From assembly GCA_026122225.1 (NCBI GenBank), contig JANEZZ010001902.1, positions 1,612,001 to 1,676,000 on the forward strand: DNA of 64,000 nt, written 5' to 3'. This document shows positions 42,941 through 54,539 of this stretch, piece by piece. The translations under genes were made by a program, and so were the position numbers. The notes beneath the pieces are model-generated. The model saw only the letters and a program-made list of their open reading frames with translations, searched no databases and was not told the origin of the DNA. Source of the DNA: Heloderma charlesbogerti (Eukaryota > Chordata > Lepidosauria > Squamata > Helodermatidae). Position 1 is the first letter of the stretch. Each line of letters opens with the position of its first letter.

Positions 42941-44640
42941 GTTATTGGCCAGGGGTTCCACTGATCTGGAAGTAGGTATGCTACTTGTTTTGGATGGGGT
43001 TGTACATCTCTTAAAGGATTAGATACACAGCTTGGGGATGCTCCTTTTTCTGGCTTTACTCCTGGAGATCTTGCTGGCAGTGGTCAGAAGAGCTTAGTAC
43101 CAGCTTTGGATGGTTTTCCAGTTGTGGTCTTTCCTAGAGAAATGAGACCTGGCCTCATTCATGCCCTAGTTGTGTCCAGGTTAAATTACTGTAATGCTCT
43201 GTATGCGGAGCTGCCTTTGGAAATAATTCAGAAACTTTAGTTGGTTCAAAATGTGACTGACAGAGTTTTGACTGAGGCCTAGCAATCAGGTTTCATAATC
43301 CCAGTTTTATACCAACTCAGTTGGTTAGCTACGCATTGCTCAGTTTTAGACCATAGGCTTTACATATAAATGGTTCCATCCCTGGCATAAGAACATAAGA
43401 AGAGCCATGCTGGATCAGACCAAGAGTCCATCTAGTCCAGCATTCTATTCACACAGTGGCCAACCAGCTGTTGACCAGAGACTCACAAGCAGGGCATGAG
43501 CACAACAGCACCCTCCCACCCATGTTCACCAGCAACTGGTGTACATAGGCTCACTGCCTCTGGTATTGGAGGTAGCACATAGCCATCAAGACTAGTAGCC
43601 ATTGATAGCCTTTTCCTCCAGGAATTTGTCTAAGCTTTTAAAGCCATTCAAATTGGTGGCCATCAGTACTTCCTGTGGTAGTGAATTCCATAGTTTAACT
43701 ATGTGCTGTGTGAAGAAGTACTTCCTTTTATCTGTCCTGAATCTCCCACCAATCAGCTTCATAGGATGACCCTGGATTCTGGAATTTTGAGAGAGGGGGA
43801 AAATGTCTCCCTATGCACATTCTCCACACCATGCATAATTTTGTAGACCTCTATCATGTCTCCTCTTATCCTCCTTTTTTCCAAGCTAAACAATCCCAGC
43901 TGTTGTAACCTTCTCTCATAGGGGAGATGCTCCAGCCCCTTAATCATTTTAGTTGCCCCTTTCTGCACCTTTTCCAGCTCTACAATATCTTTTTTTAGGT
44001 GTGGCTGGGAAAGACTCCTATCTGAAGCCCTGGAGATCCACTGCTAGTTTAGGCAGTACTGAATTAATGGATTAATGGGTTTAGGGTAGTTTCTAGGTTC
44101 AATTCAAAGTGCTGGTAGTAACCTTTAAACCCCTTAATGGCTGAGGACCTGGACATCTTAAGAATCAGTGTCTCTCTTATGAACTACCCATGCCTTTAGA
44201 GGAGGCATGTCTTGGAGGCCTGCTCCATGTCCCATAACCATTAGAGATAAGGCAGATAGGCCCAATGTAAACCTTTTTTAATGGTAGTTCCATTAGAGGT
44301 AAGGCAGAAAGTTATGAGAGACGGGGCCTTTTTTGTGGTGGCACAAAAATACAAAATGCTCTCCTGGGGTAGATCACTAGGTGCTTTCTTTTCCTGCATT
44401 CAAGTGGGCATTTAAAATGTCCATATTTAAGCAGGCCTTTGACTGTTAGTGATTGCTGCATTGAAGTGTTTTATCAGTCTACTTTGTGCTGCTATGAGTT
44501 TTGTAATCCATATTTTTCATTATTTTAGTTGTGATTTTTATAATTTTGATGCTTTATGTTTCAGATCTGTTTGCTGTTTAAATATAGTTCTCTATAGGAA
44601 GGAAGCATAGCAATTTATTATATAAAATAAATGAGAATAT
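42941..44640 (+). mobile_element. Decayed L2 LINE 3' half, split by a CR1-type fragment
   Basis: The left part (42941-43386) has GTTTTGGATGGGGTTG, CTTGGGGATGCTCC and AAATTACTGTAATGCTCTG, corresponding in order to the L2-A reverse transcriptase end. The right part (44036-44640) resumes with TCAATTCAAAGTGCTGGTAG and continues into the L2 3' UTR (GGGGCCTTTTTTGTGGTGG). The CR1-type fragment at 43387-44035 lies between. Many stops. Confidence 0.75.
43387..44035 (-). mobile_element. CR1/L3-like LINE 3' fragment inserted in L2
   Basis: Antisense: the + strand begins CATAAGAACATAAGAAGAGCC and GGATCAGACCAAGAGTCCATC. On the minus strand a short C-terminal frame (43759-43968) gives [18 protein letters not shown] and [15 protein letters not shown], the CR1-group C-terminal tail. 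Same family as 16368 and 46797 but distinct from the CR1 copies at 4250, 45131 and 49878. Confidence 0.8.
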
Positions 44641-44937
44641 AATAGCTGAAAGAAAGAGAAAAAGCAGTGAAAAATGAAGTACTATTCTCAGTACTATTCT
44701 GAGAACATCTCAAAATATCTTTGAGTCCAATTCAAATTTTAAAATATTTTTTACTATGGGGATTGTTAATTTTATCATCTTTCATTTTTTTTATGAAGAG
44801 TGTTCGTAAGAAGGCTATTCATGATTCTTTCAAGAGGTGGATGTTTTTAAAAATTACCTTTTAAATGAGTTACATTAGTGATCCCAAAATGGTGAGTGAG
44901 TAATCATATTCATGCATATATCACTTGAATTTCTCAG

Positions 44938-45035
44938 CAATGCCATAATAACTGAGAATGAGGAAATCCAGGGACTCCGTTGGATCCATCCAATTCATGG
45001 AATCCCTGAAGCACCGCCCTATAAATCAGCACCAG
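44938..45035 (+). CDS. CFAP47: Coding exon, probable CFAP47, phase 2-1
   Basis: A 98 bp exon with acceptor GAATTTCTCAG and donor CCAG|GTATGT. The first base completes Ser with the AG carried from 42843. Then 32 codons follow, including IQGLRWIHPIHGIPEAPPYK, and one G remains. The WIxPIHGIPEAPP wording is what I remember from the C-terminal half of CFAP47, which is the main reason for the name. HYDIN-like ASH proteins are the main alternative. An antisense CR1 begins 95 bp downstream of the donor, so the exon sits tightly between repeats. Confidence 0.68.
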
Positions 45036-45130
45036 GTATGTATGAGCAAGGAAGCAGCAAACTTGATGTATTATATTGAAAGTGCCATTCTTCCCCAGGC
45101 TATGATATGGACTGGAAATAGATGGAGCAA

Positions 45131-46363
45131 TAGAATCATAGAATAGTAGTGTTGGGAGGGGCCTACAAGACCATTAAGTCCAACCCCCTGCTCAATGCAG
45201 GAATCCAAGTCAGAGCACCCCTGACAGATGGCTGTCCAGCCTCGTCTTGAAGGCCTCCAGTGTGGGACAGCCCACTACCTCCCTAGGTCATTGGCTCCAT
45301 TGTCGTATTGTTCTAACAGTCAGGAGGTTTTTCCTGATGTTCAGCCGGAATCTGGCTTCCTGCAACTTGAGCCCATTATTCCGTGTCCTGTACTCTGGGA
45401 TGATCAAGAAGAGATCCTGGCCTTCCTCTCTGTTCAACCTTTCAAGTACTTGAAGAGCGCCATCATATCTCCTCTCAGTCTTCTCTTCTCGAGGCTAAAC
45501 ATGCCCAGTTCTTTCAGTCTCACTTCATAGGGCTTTGTTTCCAGTCCCTTGATCATCTTTGTTGCTCTCCTCTGAACCCTCTCCAGTTTGTCTGCATCCT
45601 TCTTAAAAGTGTGGTGCCCAGAACTGGACACAGTACTCCAGATGAGGCCTAACCAGTGCTGAGTAGAGGGGAACTAGTACTTCCCGGGATTTGGAAGCTA
45701 TGCTTCTCTTAATGCAGCCCAAAAGAGCATTGGCCTTTTTTGCAGCCACATCACATTGTTGGCTCATATTCAGCTTGTGATTGACAACAATTCCAAGATC
45801 CTTGTCGTTTGTAGTGTGGTTGAGCCACGTATCCCCCATCCTGTAACTGTGCATTTGGTTTCTTTTTCCTAGGTGCAGAACTTGGCATTTATCCCTATTA
45901 AATGTCATTCTGTTGTTTTCTGCCCAGCGCTCCAGTCTATCCAGATCACTTGGAATGTTGTTTCTGTTTTCCAGAGGATTAGCTATTCCGCCCAATTTTG
46001 TGTCATCTGCAAATTTCATTACCATTCCCTGCACCTCCTCCTCCAAGGCATTAATAAAAATGTTGAAGAGCACTGGGCCCAGGACCGAGCCCTGCGGTAC
46101 CCCGCTTGTTACCTCTCCCCAGTTTGAGAAGACCCCATTGAGAAGCACTCTTTGAGTCCGATTCTGTAGCCAACTGTGGATCCACCAGATCGTTGTTTCA
46201 TCTAGCTCACTTTGAGCTAATTTGCTAATCAGGATATCATGGGGCACTTTGTCTGAAGCTTTGCTGAAGTCAAGGTATATTATGTCCACAGCATTCCCAC
46301 AGTCCACAAGGGAGGTTACTTGATCAAAAAATGGGATCAGATTTGTCTGGCAGGATTTGTTCT
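45131..46363 (-). mobile_element. 5'-truncated CR1 LINE (copy B)
   Basis: Minus strand from 46363 to the CR1 3' octamers at 45131 (TAGAATCATAGAATAGTAG on +). It is 5'-truncated within the reverse transcriptase and closely similar to copies at 4250 and 49878. No TSD was seen, as is usual for CR1. Confidence 0.92.
45434..46307 (-). pseudogene. CR1-B reverse transcriptase C-terminal two thirds
   Basis: The frame 45603-46307 (234 codons) is open from IIYLDFSKASDKVPHDIL through GVPQGSVLGPVLFN and catalytic FADD to [14 protein letters not shown] shift near 45605 moves the tail ([34 protein letters not shown]) into 45434-45631. Lacking an endonuclease and a start, it is a dead fragment. Confidence 0.88.
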
Positions 46364-46796
46364 AGTTCCTACTGATAATAACATGAACATTTAAGTTAGC
46401 AGATAAATTACCTGAATGTTACTAAATGTATCTTTATCCTCTAAACACCTCTGGTATTGGTGTCAATTAGTCCTTTCTTCCTGTACTACATTAAAATACA
46501 GTAGATTTGTTTTAGTGATGGACACACACACACACCGGGTTAGATTTGGAATTGGGCTTGACAAACTTAGCTATTTTCAAGAAAACTGGAAGATAGCTCA
46601 GTTTATTCCACGCCCAGTTATAAGCTAGATTGGGCCCCCAATGACATCTTTCCTTCTACCATTGTCCCTCCCTGTTAACTTTCCATCTACTTTTGCTGCT
46701 GTTTTGGGCAGCAGGAGGGAAGAAGGGAGAGACCTCTTCTCCCACTTTCTGGCACCTGATGCTGTTAGAGCGGCAAGCCAAAGGGAGGGAGGAAAG
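46364..46796. other. Intron sequence
   Basis: A short (CA)n run near 46520 and a GGGA-rich stretch near 46715. Nothing else recognised. Confidence 0.4.
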
Positions 46797-47040
46797 AGAA
46801 CATAAGAGCTGTGCTGGATCAGTCCAAAGGCCTGTCTAGTCCAGCATTCTGTTCACACAGTAGCCAACCAGATGCCTATGGGAAGCCTCTAAGCAGGACA
46901 TGAGCACAACAGTTCCCTCCTACTCATGTTCCCCAGCAATCGGCATAAAGCTGCATACTGCCTCTGATACTGGAGGTAATATATAGTCATCATGACTAAT
47001 ACCCACTGATAGCCATATCCTCCATGAAGCTTCCTTTCTT
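46797..47040 (-). mobile_element. CR1/L3-like LINE 3' fragment
   Basis: GAACATAAGAGCTGTGCTGG, then CAAAGGCCTGTCTAGTCCAGC, then GGACATGAGCACAACAG matches the start of the 43387 copy. Antisense. Confidence 0.75.
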
Positions 47041-48470
47041 TCCTCCCATCTACTACTGTTAGAACAGCAGCAAGATAAGTAGGTAAGTGGTGATAGGTGG
47101 GGGGATGCAAGCTGTTGTGTAGAAGGGAGGAAATTATTTATTCTCCAGTTTGGATTATAATGCAAGCTACTGAAGAATTGGCAGGCCATAATGCTTGCCT
47201 CAAATTTGAGCTTAACAATATGCCAAGGTTTGTATTCCAAGTCAAGATGTTGTCATCTCTAATTTTTTTTATCATGGACTGCATTTTTGTGTACTGTGGG
47301 TTAATTTGGGTGGATTCTGCATCAGTGTAAGGCATTAGACACGAACAGCCCCATCTTGAAATTCTTTACTACTGCAACATCGTTCTTATACTTTGTGGTA
47401 TTGTAATAACGTAGTGAAATATCTCTTTCAAATGCCATTACATGGAACTGTTTTTGACATTAATTTTAAAAGGTCAGAGCAATCCTAAGTGTGGCTGGGG
47501 AGGAGCAGTGGATCTGCCACCTCATCCCCAGAGCTTCAGCTCACACTGACCAGGGCAGAAGATGTGTGTGTCTTTGGGGGGTGGGCAGGAGGCAGGAGGC
47601 AGTTTTGCTGGGCTTTTCAGCCCAGCAGGCTAACTGCTCCCCCCATTGACAGCAACGCGGGGACGGAGGATTAGCTATGCCAGCTCCATGGTTGATGGAG
47701 CTGATGAGCCTGGATCAGGCACATCTGGGGGCATGGTGGACCCACCTACAGAATGCCCCATTATAGGCCATTCCACCTGCTGTTGCCAGTGGGAGAACTA
47801 CTGGCAGCAGCTGTCCACCTATCCAGGTGCAGCGGGGTCTCCATTGCAGCAAAGGTCCCCCCACCAGCAGCTTTCCTCTCCACGGGCAGAGGCCAATGGA
47901 GGGTCACTAACAAACAATCCTAACCACCTCCAGACAGCAACATTTGGGAGTTAAAACTGTTCTCTTAATTTCTTTAAAGACCATTTGTCTATTCCTTATA
48001 AGAAACTGTTGTCAATATTTCCTGTATTCCATTGGGGGATGGGAGGGCTAATGCAACACCCTCCTTTTTCATGTATCTCTTTGTGTAATTTCTTCTGAGT
48101 GTTGCTGAAACTTGCACACAAGGACTGGATATCAAAAGGCCTATTTGTGACTTACATCCCAATAAAATGATGTTAAGAAGACTTAAAGCAATTTATATGG
48201 ATATTTCATAGGAATAGAACAGGAGAAATCACTTTACTTTTTCAGTGCACCCTTTCTCATACATTTTATATATGAGCCTCAATACTGCAATATTGGTCTG
48301 TTCGTGCAGCAAGGGTTTTCTCTTCATGAGATATTAAAGCACTGTATACTTCCTTCCTATATCTATGATGCAAGACTGCTGTATATGTGAGGCTGTGCAC
48401 AGCAGGCACTTGTTCTTTCTTGTCAGACTACTGAAAAGACTTTTGCTGCTTAGATGACATGACACCAAAC
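47041..48470. other. Intron sequence with a GC-rich, unclassified block
   Basis: 47470-47950 is GC-rich with open frames of 61 and 102 codons, no domain and no exon borders. It resembles in composition the island at 2240-2690. The rest is AT-rich and unremarkable. Confidence 0.35.
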
Positions 48471-48473
48471 ACT

Positions 48474-48662
48474 AGAAATACAGGAAGCTGCCTTACACTG
48501 GGTCCATCTAGCTTAGTGTTGTCTGTACTGGCTGACAGCAGCTATTCAGGTTTTCAGACTGGAGTCTTTCCCACCTGTCCCTGGAGATGCTGGTGATCAA
48601 ACCTGGGATGTTCTGCACAGAAAGCGTGTGGTCTTCCATTGAACTATGGCTGTTTCCCAAAG
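48474..48662 (-). mobile_element. tRNA-derived SINE, antisense
   Basis: On the minus strand the head reads GCCATAGTTCAATGGAAGACC (A-box region) and GGTTTGATCACCAGCATC (B-box region), the Pol III promoter of a tRNA-derived SINE. The body continues to AAGGCAGCTTCCTGTATTTC. The + strand blocks GGAAGCTGCCTTACACTGGG and GTCCATCTAGCTTAGTGTTG match a common reptile SINE from memory. Diverged. Confidence 0.7.
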
Positions 48663-49213
48663 TTTCAATCCAGCGTACAGCCTCAAAAACTATTTTTCAT
48701 AACAGTTCTAGGGACACAAGTTTGTATATAACAAACATTAACTGGTATTGGTTGGACTCCTAGTTTATTGGGGATAGTAAGTATTTCTTTTTCAAATATA
48801 TGCATTTGTTTCCTAGCCAAAACACAATTACAAAATTAATTTGTTCTTTCTTTGGGTATCTATTAAGAACATTGGAAACCAGTTTAGATGCTAATAGATT
48901 TCATGAAAACACAACATGTGGGCTGATAAGGGCACTTCAAAATGTGCCAGTCAGTTATATACAAATGCCTTTATCAAGGAATGAAAACAGTAGTCTGTTT
49001 TGGTGATCTTGGTGTAAGAACGTAATTGAGATACTTATTGAGGAATGAAATTATTAAACTTAATGGAATAGATGTTATTTGTACTGTCATTGTTCCAATT
49101 TGTTAAGGACCTTTAACTTGAAGAAAAATGCCAATGTAATATTAATTACAGATTTCATGCCATTAATTTGCACTTTAATTCATTAAGGTTGGAATATTGA
49201 ATATTACCATCAA
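48663..49213. other. Intron sequence without recognisable features
   Basis: AT-rich. A + frame of 68 codons at 48800-49006 has no domain. Confidence 0.4.
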
Positions 49214-49216
49214 ATT

Positions 49217-49252
<36 letters not shown>

Positions 49253-49254
49253 TC
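49214..49254. repeat. (TTTC)n microsatellite
   Basis: Consecutive TTTC units, about ten. Confidence 0.95.
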
Positions 49255-49877
49255 AACAGCATGGCATCCTCATTTAATACTATATTGACAACAATACATT
49301 TTGGTACACTTATTTTAAATTAGTTGTATAATGTATGGAATGAAGCTAATGCAAAAATCTCTTTTCCCTAGGTGCATTCACATGGATGGTTTGATAGGCA
49401 ATGAATATACATGCTACCCTACAATATACATGCATTTTGGTTCTGGGACTTCACTAGTCCCATATCTGCTCCCTCACAAGTATACTCCAACAGAGGAGCA
49501 ATGATGAGAGCATTGTATTCTATGCAGGTCTCAATCAAACAGCAGAGTTTAGTGCACTTAAGACAGTTTAAATAAAGAAGCTAAAGCATACTCAACTCTG
49601 TTTTGGATTGTGGCTACAATTTGGATAACTGGCTTTGCACGCCAGCTCTATTCAGGAATTTCTAGTTTAGTGCTGAAGTGGTGAACTAAGAATGTGGGAA
49701 CTTGCTCTGTGGATGTGCCTGGAAGGACACTGCTTTTGCATACCAATGGCCATGGGAAAAGGTCCTCTAATCCAGACTACCAGATGCATCATATTGGATC
49801 TGTAGGCCGGCTTCTGTATTGAGGTGCTTCTTCCAGAAAGAAATTCTATGGAAGTCTGATGGGAAGGTGAGACTTGA
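49255..49877. other. Intron sequence without recognisable features
   Basis: Nothing nameable between the TTTC tract and the CR1 5' border. Confidence 0.4.
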
Positions 49878-50560
49878 GGATGACACTGGAGGACAGCCTG
49901 CAGAGGAAGAATTACAGGGGAACCTGCATGAGAGAGCAAGAGGCTGAAGGTCAGTCAAGAGGCGATGAAAACCAGGCCTACAACAAGAAGAAGAGAAGAG
50001 TAGTAGTAGTGGGAGACTCCTTGCTGTGTGGGATCGAAACCCAAGTATGTCGCGAAGACCCGTGGACTCGCCAGGTATGTTGTCTCCTGGGAGGACGGAT
50101 TAGAGACGTGACTGAAAGGTTGCCTGCACTCATAAAGCCCACTGACAGGTATCCCTTTCTTCTCATCCATGTGGGAACAAATGATACTGCCAAGCGGAGC
50201 TATGAAGAAATCACATCAGACTTTGAAGCTTTGGGAAGGAAACTCAAGAACTTTGGGGCTCACATAGTTTTCTCATCCATCCTTCCAGTAGTTAGAAGAG
50301 GGATAGAAAGGGAAAGAAAAATACTCCGGGTGAATGACTGGCTATGAAGGTGGTGCTGGTGCAAGAGATTTGGATTCTGGGACCATGGGCTATACTTCCT
50401 GGAAGATGGGCTGTTGGCAAGGGACGGATTGCACCTCACAAAGGCTGGGAAGAATGTGTTTGGCCACAGCATGAAGAACTTCATCAGGAGGGCTTTAAAC
50501 TGAATCCTACGGGGAAGGGAGATGTAATGTTGGGGGTAACAATGGACGAAGGCTCATGCA
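49878..50560 (+). pseudogene. CR1-C ORF1, SGNH esterase-like part
   Basis: The frame 49874-50347 encodes the distal ORF1. Block I of the SGNH hydrolase is GDSLL (GDS at 50012-50020) after a run of Val. Later come GGRIRDVTERLPAL and the HVGTND block, and IVFSSILPVVRRG follows. Downstream, after a shift at about 50345, the ORF1 C-terminus continues out of frame (GLLARDGLH-type text is lost). The N-terminal zinc-finger-like part is absent because of 5' truncation. The family uses ORF1 as an RNA-associated protein; the role of its esterase fold is not settled. Confidence 0.82.
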
Positions 50561-50599
50561 CCGTAACGGAGAGAACAGCTCTAATAGCGCCCAATCATA

Positions 50600-53270
50600 G
50601 TCTTCAGACACATGTAGGAAGAAAGCCAGACTATGAAGCACATGGTCTTCAGTGTCTATGTACTAATGCCCAGAGTATGGGAAACAAACAAAACAAACTT
50701 GAACTCTTAATACAAGAGGGAAATTATGACTTGATAGGTGTAACTGAGACTTGGTGGGATGACTCTCCTGACTGGAATACAGCAATTGAAGGATATAACT
50801 TGTTCAAAAAGAACAGGAGGAACAGAAAGGGAGGTGGGGTTGCACTATATGTGAAAAATACATATCCCTGTACAGAAATACAGGAGGATGAGCTTGGTAG
50901 CACCATCGAGAGCATCTTGATCAAAATAAATGGAGCAAAGAATAAAAGGAACCTAGTGGTCGGAGTCTACTACCGGCCACCCAATCAAGGAGAAAACGAG
51001 GATGAAACTTTTGAAAAGCAAGTAGCCAGTGGTTCAAGGAAGCATGATGTAGTAGTAATGGGGGACTTCAATTTCCCCAATATTTGTTGGGAGACAAATT
51101 CTGCAAAACATTGCCCCTCCAGGAAATTCCTGACTTGTGTGGTGGATAACTTCCTCCTACAGAAAGTAGAGGAAGGAATTAGAGGATTGGCTATCCTTGA
51201 CTTGATCCTAACCAACAGAGATGACTTAGTGGATAAAGTAGCAGTTACAGGAACTCTGGGGGAAAGCGACCATGTTATACTTGAGTTCTTGGCTGTAAGG
51301 GAAGCAAAAGCTGAGTGTAGTCAAACGCGTACCCTGGATTTTAGGAAAGCTGATTTTAATAAACTCAGAACAATGATAAGTGAGGCCCCATGGCAAGCAA
51401 CTCTAAGGAGAAAAGGAGTCCAAGACGGGTGGGAGCTTTTAAAAAAGGAAATTCTCAAGGCACAATTACAAACAATTCCAACAAGAAAAGGTGGACGACA
51501 ACAGAAGAAACCAATGTGGCTTCACAAGAAGCTTAGAGATTATCTGAAAACAAAAAAGGACACATATAGGAAGTGGAAAGAAGGCCAAGCAACAAAGGAG
51601 GAGTACAGGCAGGTAGCACAGAATGGCAGGGATGGCGTCAGGAAGGCTAAAGCTGAGAACGAACTGAGGTTAGTGAGGGATGCTAAAAGCAACAAAAAAG
51701 CTTTCTTCAGCTACATGCATAGTAATAGACAGAGGAAAGAAATGGTGGTTCAGCTATTAAATAAGGATGGCAAAATGATAAGAGATGACAAAAGGCAGAG
51801 GTACTCAATTCCTATGGCGAAGTACAGGCTGAACGGGAGGATTACAGCTTGAGATAAATAGGCATATGGTCAAGGAACACCTCATTACTTTGAATGAGTT
51901 CAAATCTCCAGAGCCAGATGAACTACATCCTAGAGTAATAAAGGAACTGGCAGAAGAACTCTCAGAACCACTGTCTATTCTCTTTGAGCAATCATGGAGG
52001 ACGGGTGAAGTGCCAGATGACTGGAGAAGGGCTAATGTTGTCCCTGTCTTCAAAAAGGGTGAAAAGGAGGAACCTGGGAACTACAGACCAGTCAGTCTGA
52101 CATCAATCCCAGGGAAAATTCTGGAGAGGATGATAAAGCAATCCATCTGTAAGCACCTTGAAAACAATGCAGTGATTGCTCGAAGCCAACATGGATTTGT
52201 CAAGAACAAATCCTGCCAGACGAATCTGATCTCATTTTTTGATCAGGTAACCTCCCTTGTGGACTGTGAGAATACTGTGGACATAATATACCTCGACTTC
52301 AGCAAAGCTTCAGACAAAGTGCCCCATGATATCCTGATGCGTAAATTAGCTCAAAGTGGGCTAGATGAAACAATGATCCGGTGGATCCACAGTTGGCTAC
52401 AGAATCGGACTCAAAGAGTGCTTCTTGATGGGATCTTCTCAAACTGGGGAGAGGTAACGAGCGGGGTACCGCAGGGCTCAGTCCTGGGCCCAGTACTCTT
52501 CAACATTTTTATTAGTGCCTTGGAGGAGGAGGTGCAGGGAATGCTGATCAAATTTGCAGATGACACCAAATTGGGCAGGATAGCTAATACTTTGGAAGAC
52601 AGAAACAAAATTCAAAGTGATCTTGATAGACTGGAGCGCTGGGCAGAAAACAACAGAATGACATTTAATAGGGATAAATGCCAAGTTCTGCACCTAGGAA
52701 AAAGAAACCAAATGCACAGTTACAGGATGGGGGATACGTGGCTCAACAACACTACAAGCGAGAAGGATCTTGGAATTGTTGTTGATCACAAACTGAATAT
52801 GAGCCAACAATGTGATGTGGCTGCAAAAAAGGCCAATGCTCTTTTGGGCTGCATTAAGAGAAGCGTAGCTTCCAAATCCTGGGAAGTACTAGTTCCCCTC
52901 CACTCAGCACTGGTTAAGCCTCACCTAGAGTACTGTATCCAGTTCTGGGCACCACATTTTAAGAAGGATGCAGACAAACTGGAGAGGGTTCAGAGGAGGG
53001 CAACGAAGATGATCAGGGGACTGGAAACAAAGCCCTTGAAGAGAGACTGAAAGAACTGGGCACGTGTAGCCTTGAGAAGAGAAGACTGAGGGGAGATATG
53101 ATAGCGCTCTTCAAGTACTTGAAAGGTGGTCACAGAGAGGAAGGCCAGGATCTCTTCTTGATCATCCCAGAGTGCAGGACACGGAATAATGGGCTCAAGT
53201 TACAGGAAGCCAGATTCTGGCTGAACATCAGGAAAAACTTCCTGACTGTTAGAGCAATACGACAATGGAA
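50600..53270 (+). pseudogene. CR1-C ORF2: endonuclease and reverse transcriptase, two large open pieces
   Basis: Piece one (50344-51852, 502 codons) contains the APE endonuclease: TNAQSMGNKQNKL, TETWWDD, GDFNFPNICWE, LILTNRDDLVDK and SDHVIL, then the linker to about residue 500. Piece two (51866-53050, 394 codons) holds the reverse transcriptase with VPDDWRRANVVPVFKKG, YLDFSKASDKVPHDIL, GVPQGSVLGPVLFN and FADD (52553-52564). Between them about 40 codons present in copy A are missing, with a frameshift. A second shift near 53035 breaks the [11 protein letters not shown] tail. Very young in appearance, but defective. Confidence 0.92.
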
Positions 53271-53639
53271 CCAATGACCTAGGGAGGTGGTGGGCTCTCC
53301 TGCACTGGAAGCGTTCAAGACGAGGCTGGACAGCCGTTTGTCAGGGGTGCTCTGACTTGGATTCCTGCATTGAGCAGGGGGTTGGACTCAGTAGCCTTGT
53401 AGGCCCCTTCCAACCCTACTATTCTATGATTTTATGATCCTATGAGACTGACCTTCAAAGCATCCTTCATGTCCTTGGTGATCCTGAGAAGATGATAGGG
53501 GGAGGAGATATCAGTGGTAGCTATGGCTAGGCAGGCACAGAAGGATCTCCCTAGGAACCTACTTTGCAAACCAAGTCAAGGTGCTGAATAGTTTGTGCAG
53601 GTCCCATGGGATATATTTGCTGTGTAAGAGGCACCATTC

Positions 53640-53805
53640 AGTAGAGCCTCACTTTTTTTTAAGAACTGTGGCACTGTTTTAATTGCTGCAGTTAATCTGT
53701 TTTTAGTTTTTAGATTGTATTTTATATTCTGCTTAATTTTGTTGTAAGCTACCTTTTTATCTTGTTATAGAGGTGGGATATAAATAAGGAAATAAATAAC
53801 GAATT
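53640..53805 (+). mobile_element. L2-like 3' tail
   Basis: TTAATTGCTGCAGTTAATC, then TTGTTGTAAGCTACC, then AGAGGTGGGATATAAATAAGG is an L2-type 3' terminus followed by a simple repeat tail. Confidence 0.6.
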
Positions 53806-53807
53806 GA

Positions 53808-53843
<36 letters not shown>

Positions 53844-53846
53844 AAT
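53806..53846. repeat. (GAAA)n microsatellite
   Basis: About ten GAAA units directly after the L2-like tail, likely expanded from it. Confidence 0.95.
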
Positions 53847-53907
53847 CAGGATACCAAGTAGCAATAATAATTTCAGTTGCACCTGGTATTCCATTTAAAA
53901 TTATTTA

Positions 53908-54000
53908 ATTTAGGATGCAATCCAGTACAATTTACCTGGGAGTAATCCCCATTGAACTCAATGGGATCTGTTTCTGAGGAGATAGAACTAGGATTGTACT
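53908..54000. repeat. Interspersed repeat, GAGTAATCCCCATTGAA family
   Basis: GGATGCAATCCAGTACAATT, then GGGAGTAATCCCCATTGAAC, then ACTAGGATTGTACTG. Inverted ends (CAATCCAGTACAA against AGGATTGTACTG). Related to the copies near 358, 13892 and 22470. Confidence 0.6.
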
Positions 54001-54139
54001 GTTTATGTTAATTTGAAATGGGTGAAATTTATAACAACATTTTTGTATTTTGCTCTTCTGCATATGCATACATGCAGCAGCTTAACAACATGACAGCATC
54101 CCAAAATACAGGCATAAAAGGCAATTTAAAACACTTTTT

Positions 54140-54400
54140 TTTTTTTTTAAGCCATAACAGTTTAAAAGCAATGATGTTACAACCCAAATGGAGGCAGCAG
54201 TGGCAAAAATCACAACATCAAACTTTAAAAGCCTGTTGAAAGAGAAATGTCTTCAATTTACAGGGGGGGATAAGAACTTACAGAGGGGAGTTGACAGATC
54301 TTGACTGGAAGGATATTCCAGAGCTGCACCATCACCACTGAAAAGGCCCTGTCTCACAATGGCACTGGGATGTTCAGCAAGTGAGCACAAGAGACAGGGC
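54140..54400 (-). mobile_element. L2-like 3' fragment, antisense
   Basis: On the minus strand GACAGGGCCTTTTCAGTGG, then CTGGAATATCCTTCCAG, then AACAGGCTTTTAAAG matches the L2 3' region (compare 37680). It precedes the fourth exon by about 140 bp. Confidence 0.55.
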
Positions 54401-54539
54401 TTTTTAACTAAAGCCTCTGCTTGTTTGTTTGTGTGTCTCTTGTACAATACAGTGTCCAGTCAGGTAAAATATGCTCTCAATTTGAGTCATGTTTATTTAT
54501 TTGAGTCAATAAATAATTTTACCAAAAAATTTTTCCTAG

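Larger units (their letters stand above)
49878..53445 (+). mobile_element. Nearly complete CR1 LINE (copy C), sense to the host gene
   Basis: About 3.57 kb, 5'-truncated within ORF1 (from GATGACACTGGAGGACAGCC) and ending in the CR1 octamer tail (ATTCTATGATTTTATGATCC). It has the best preserved frames of the three CR1 copies. It is the only one of them on the + strand. Confidence 0.93.
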
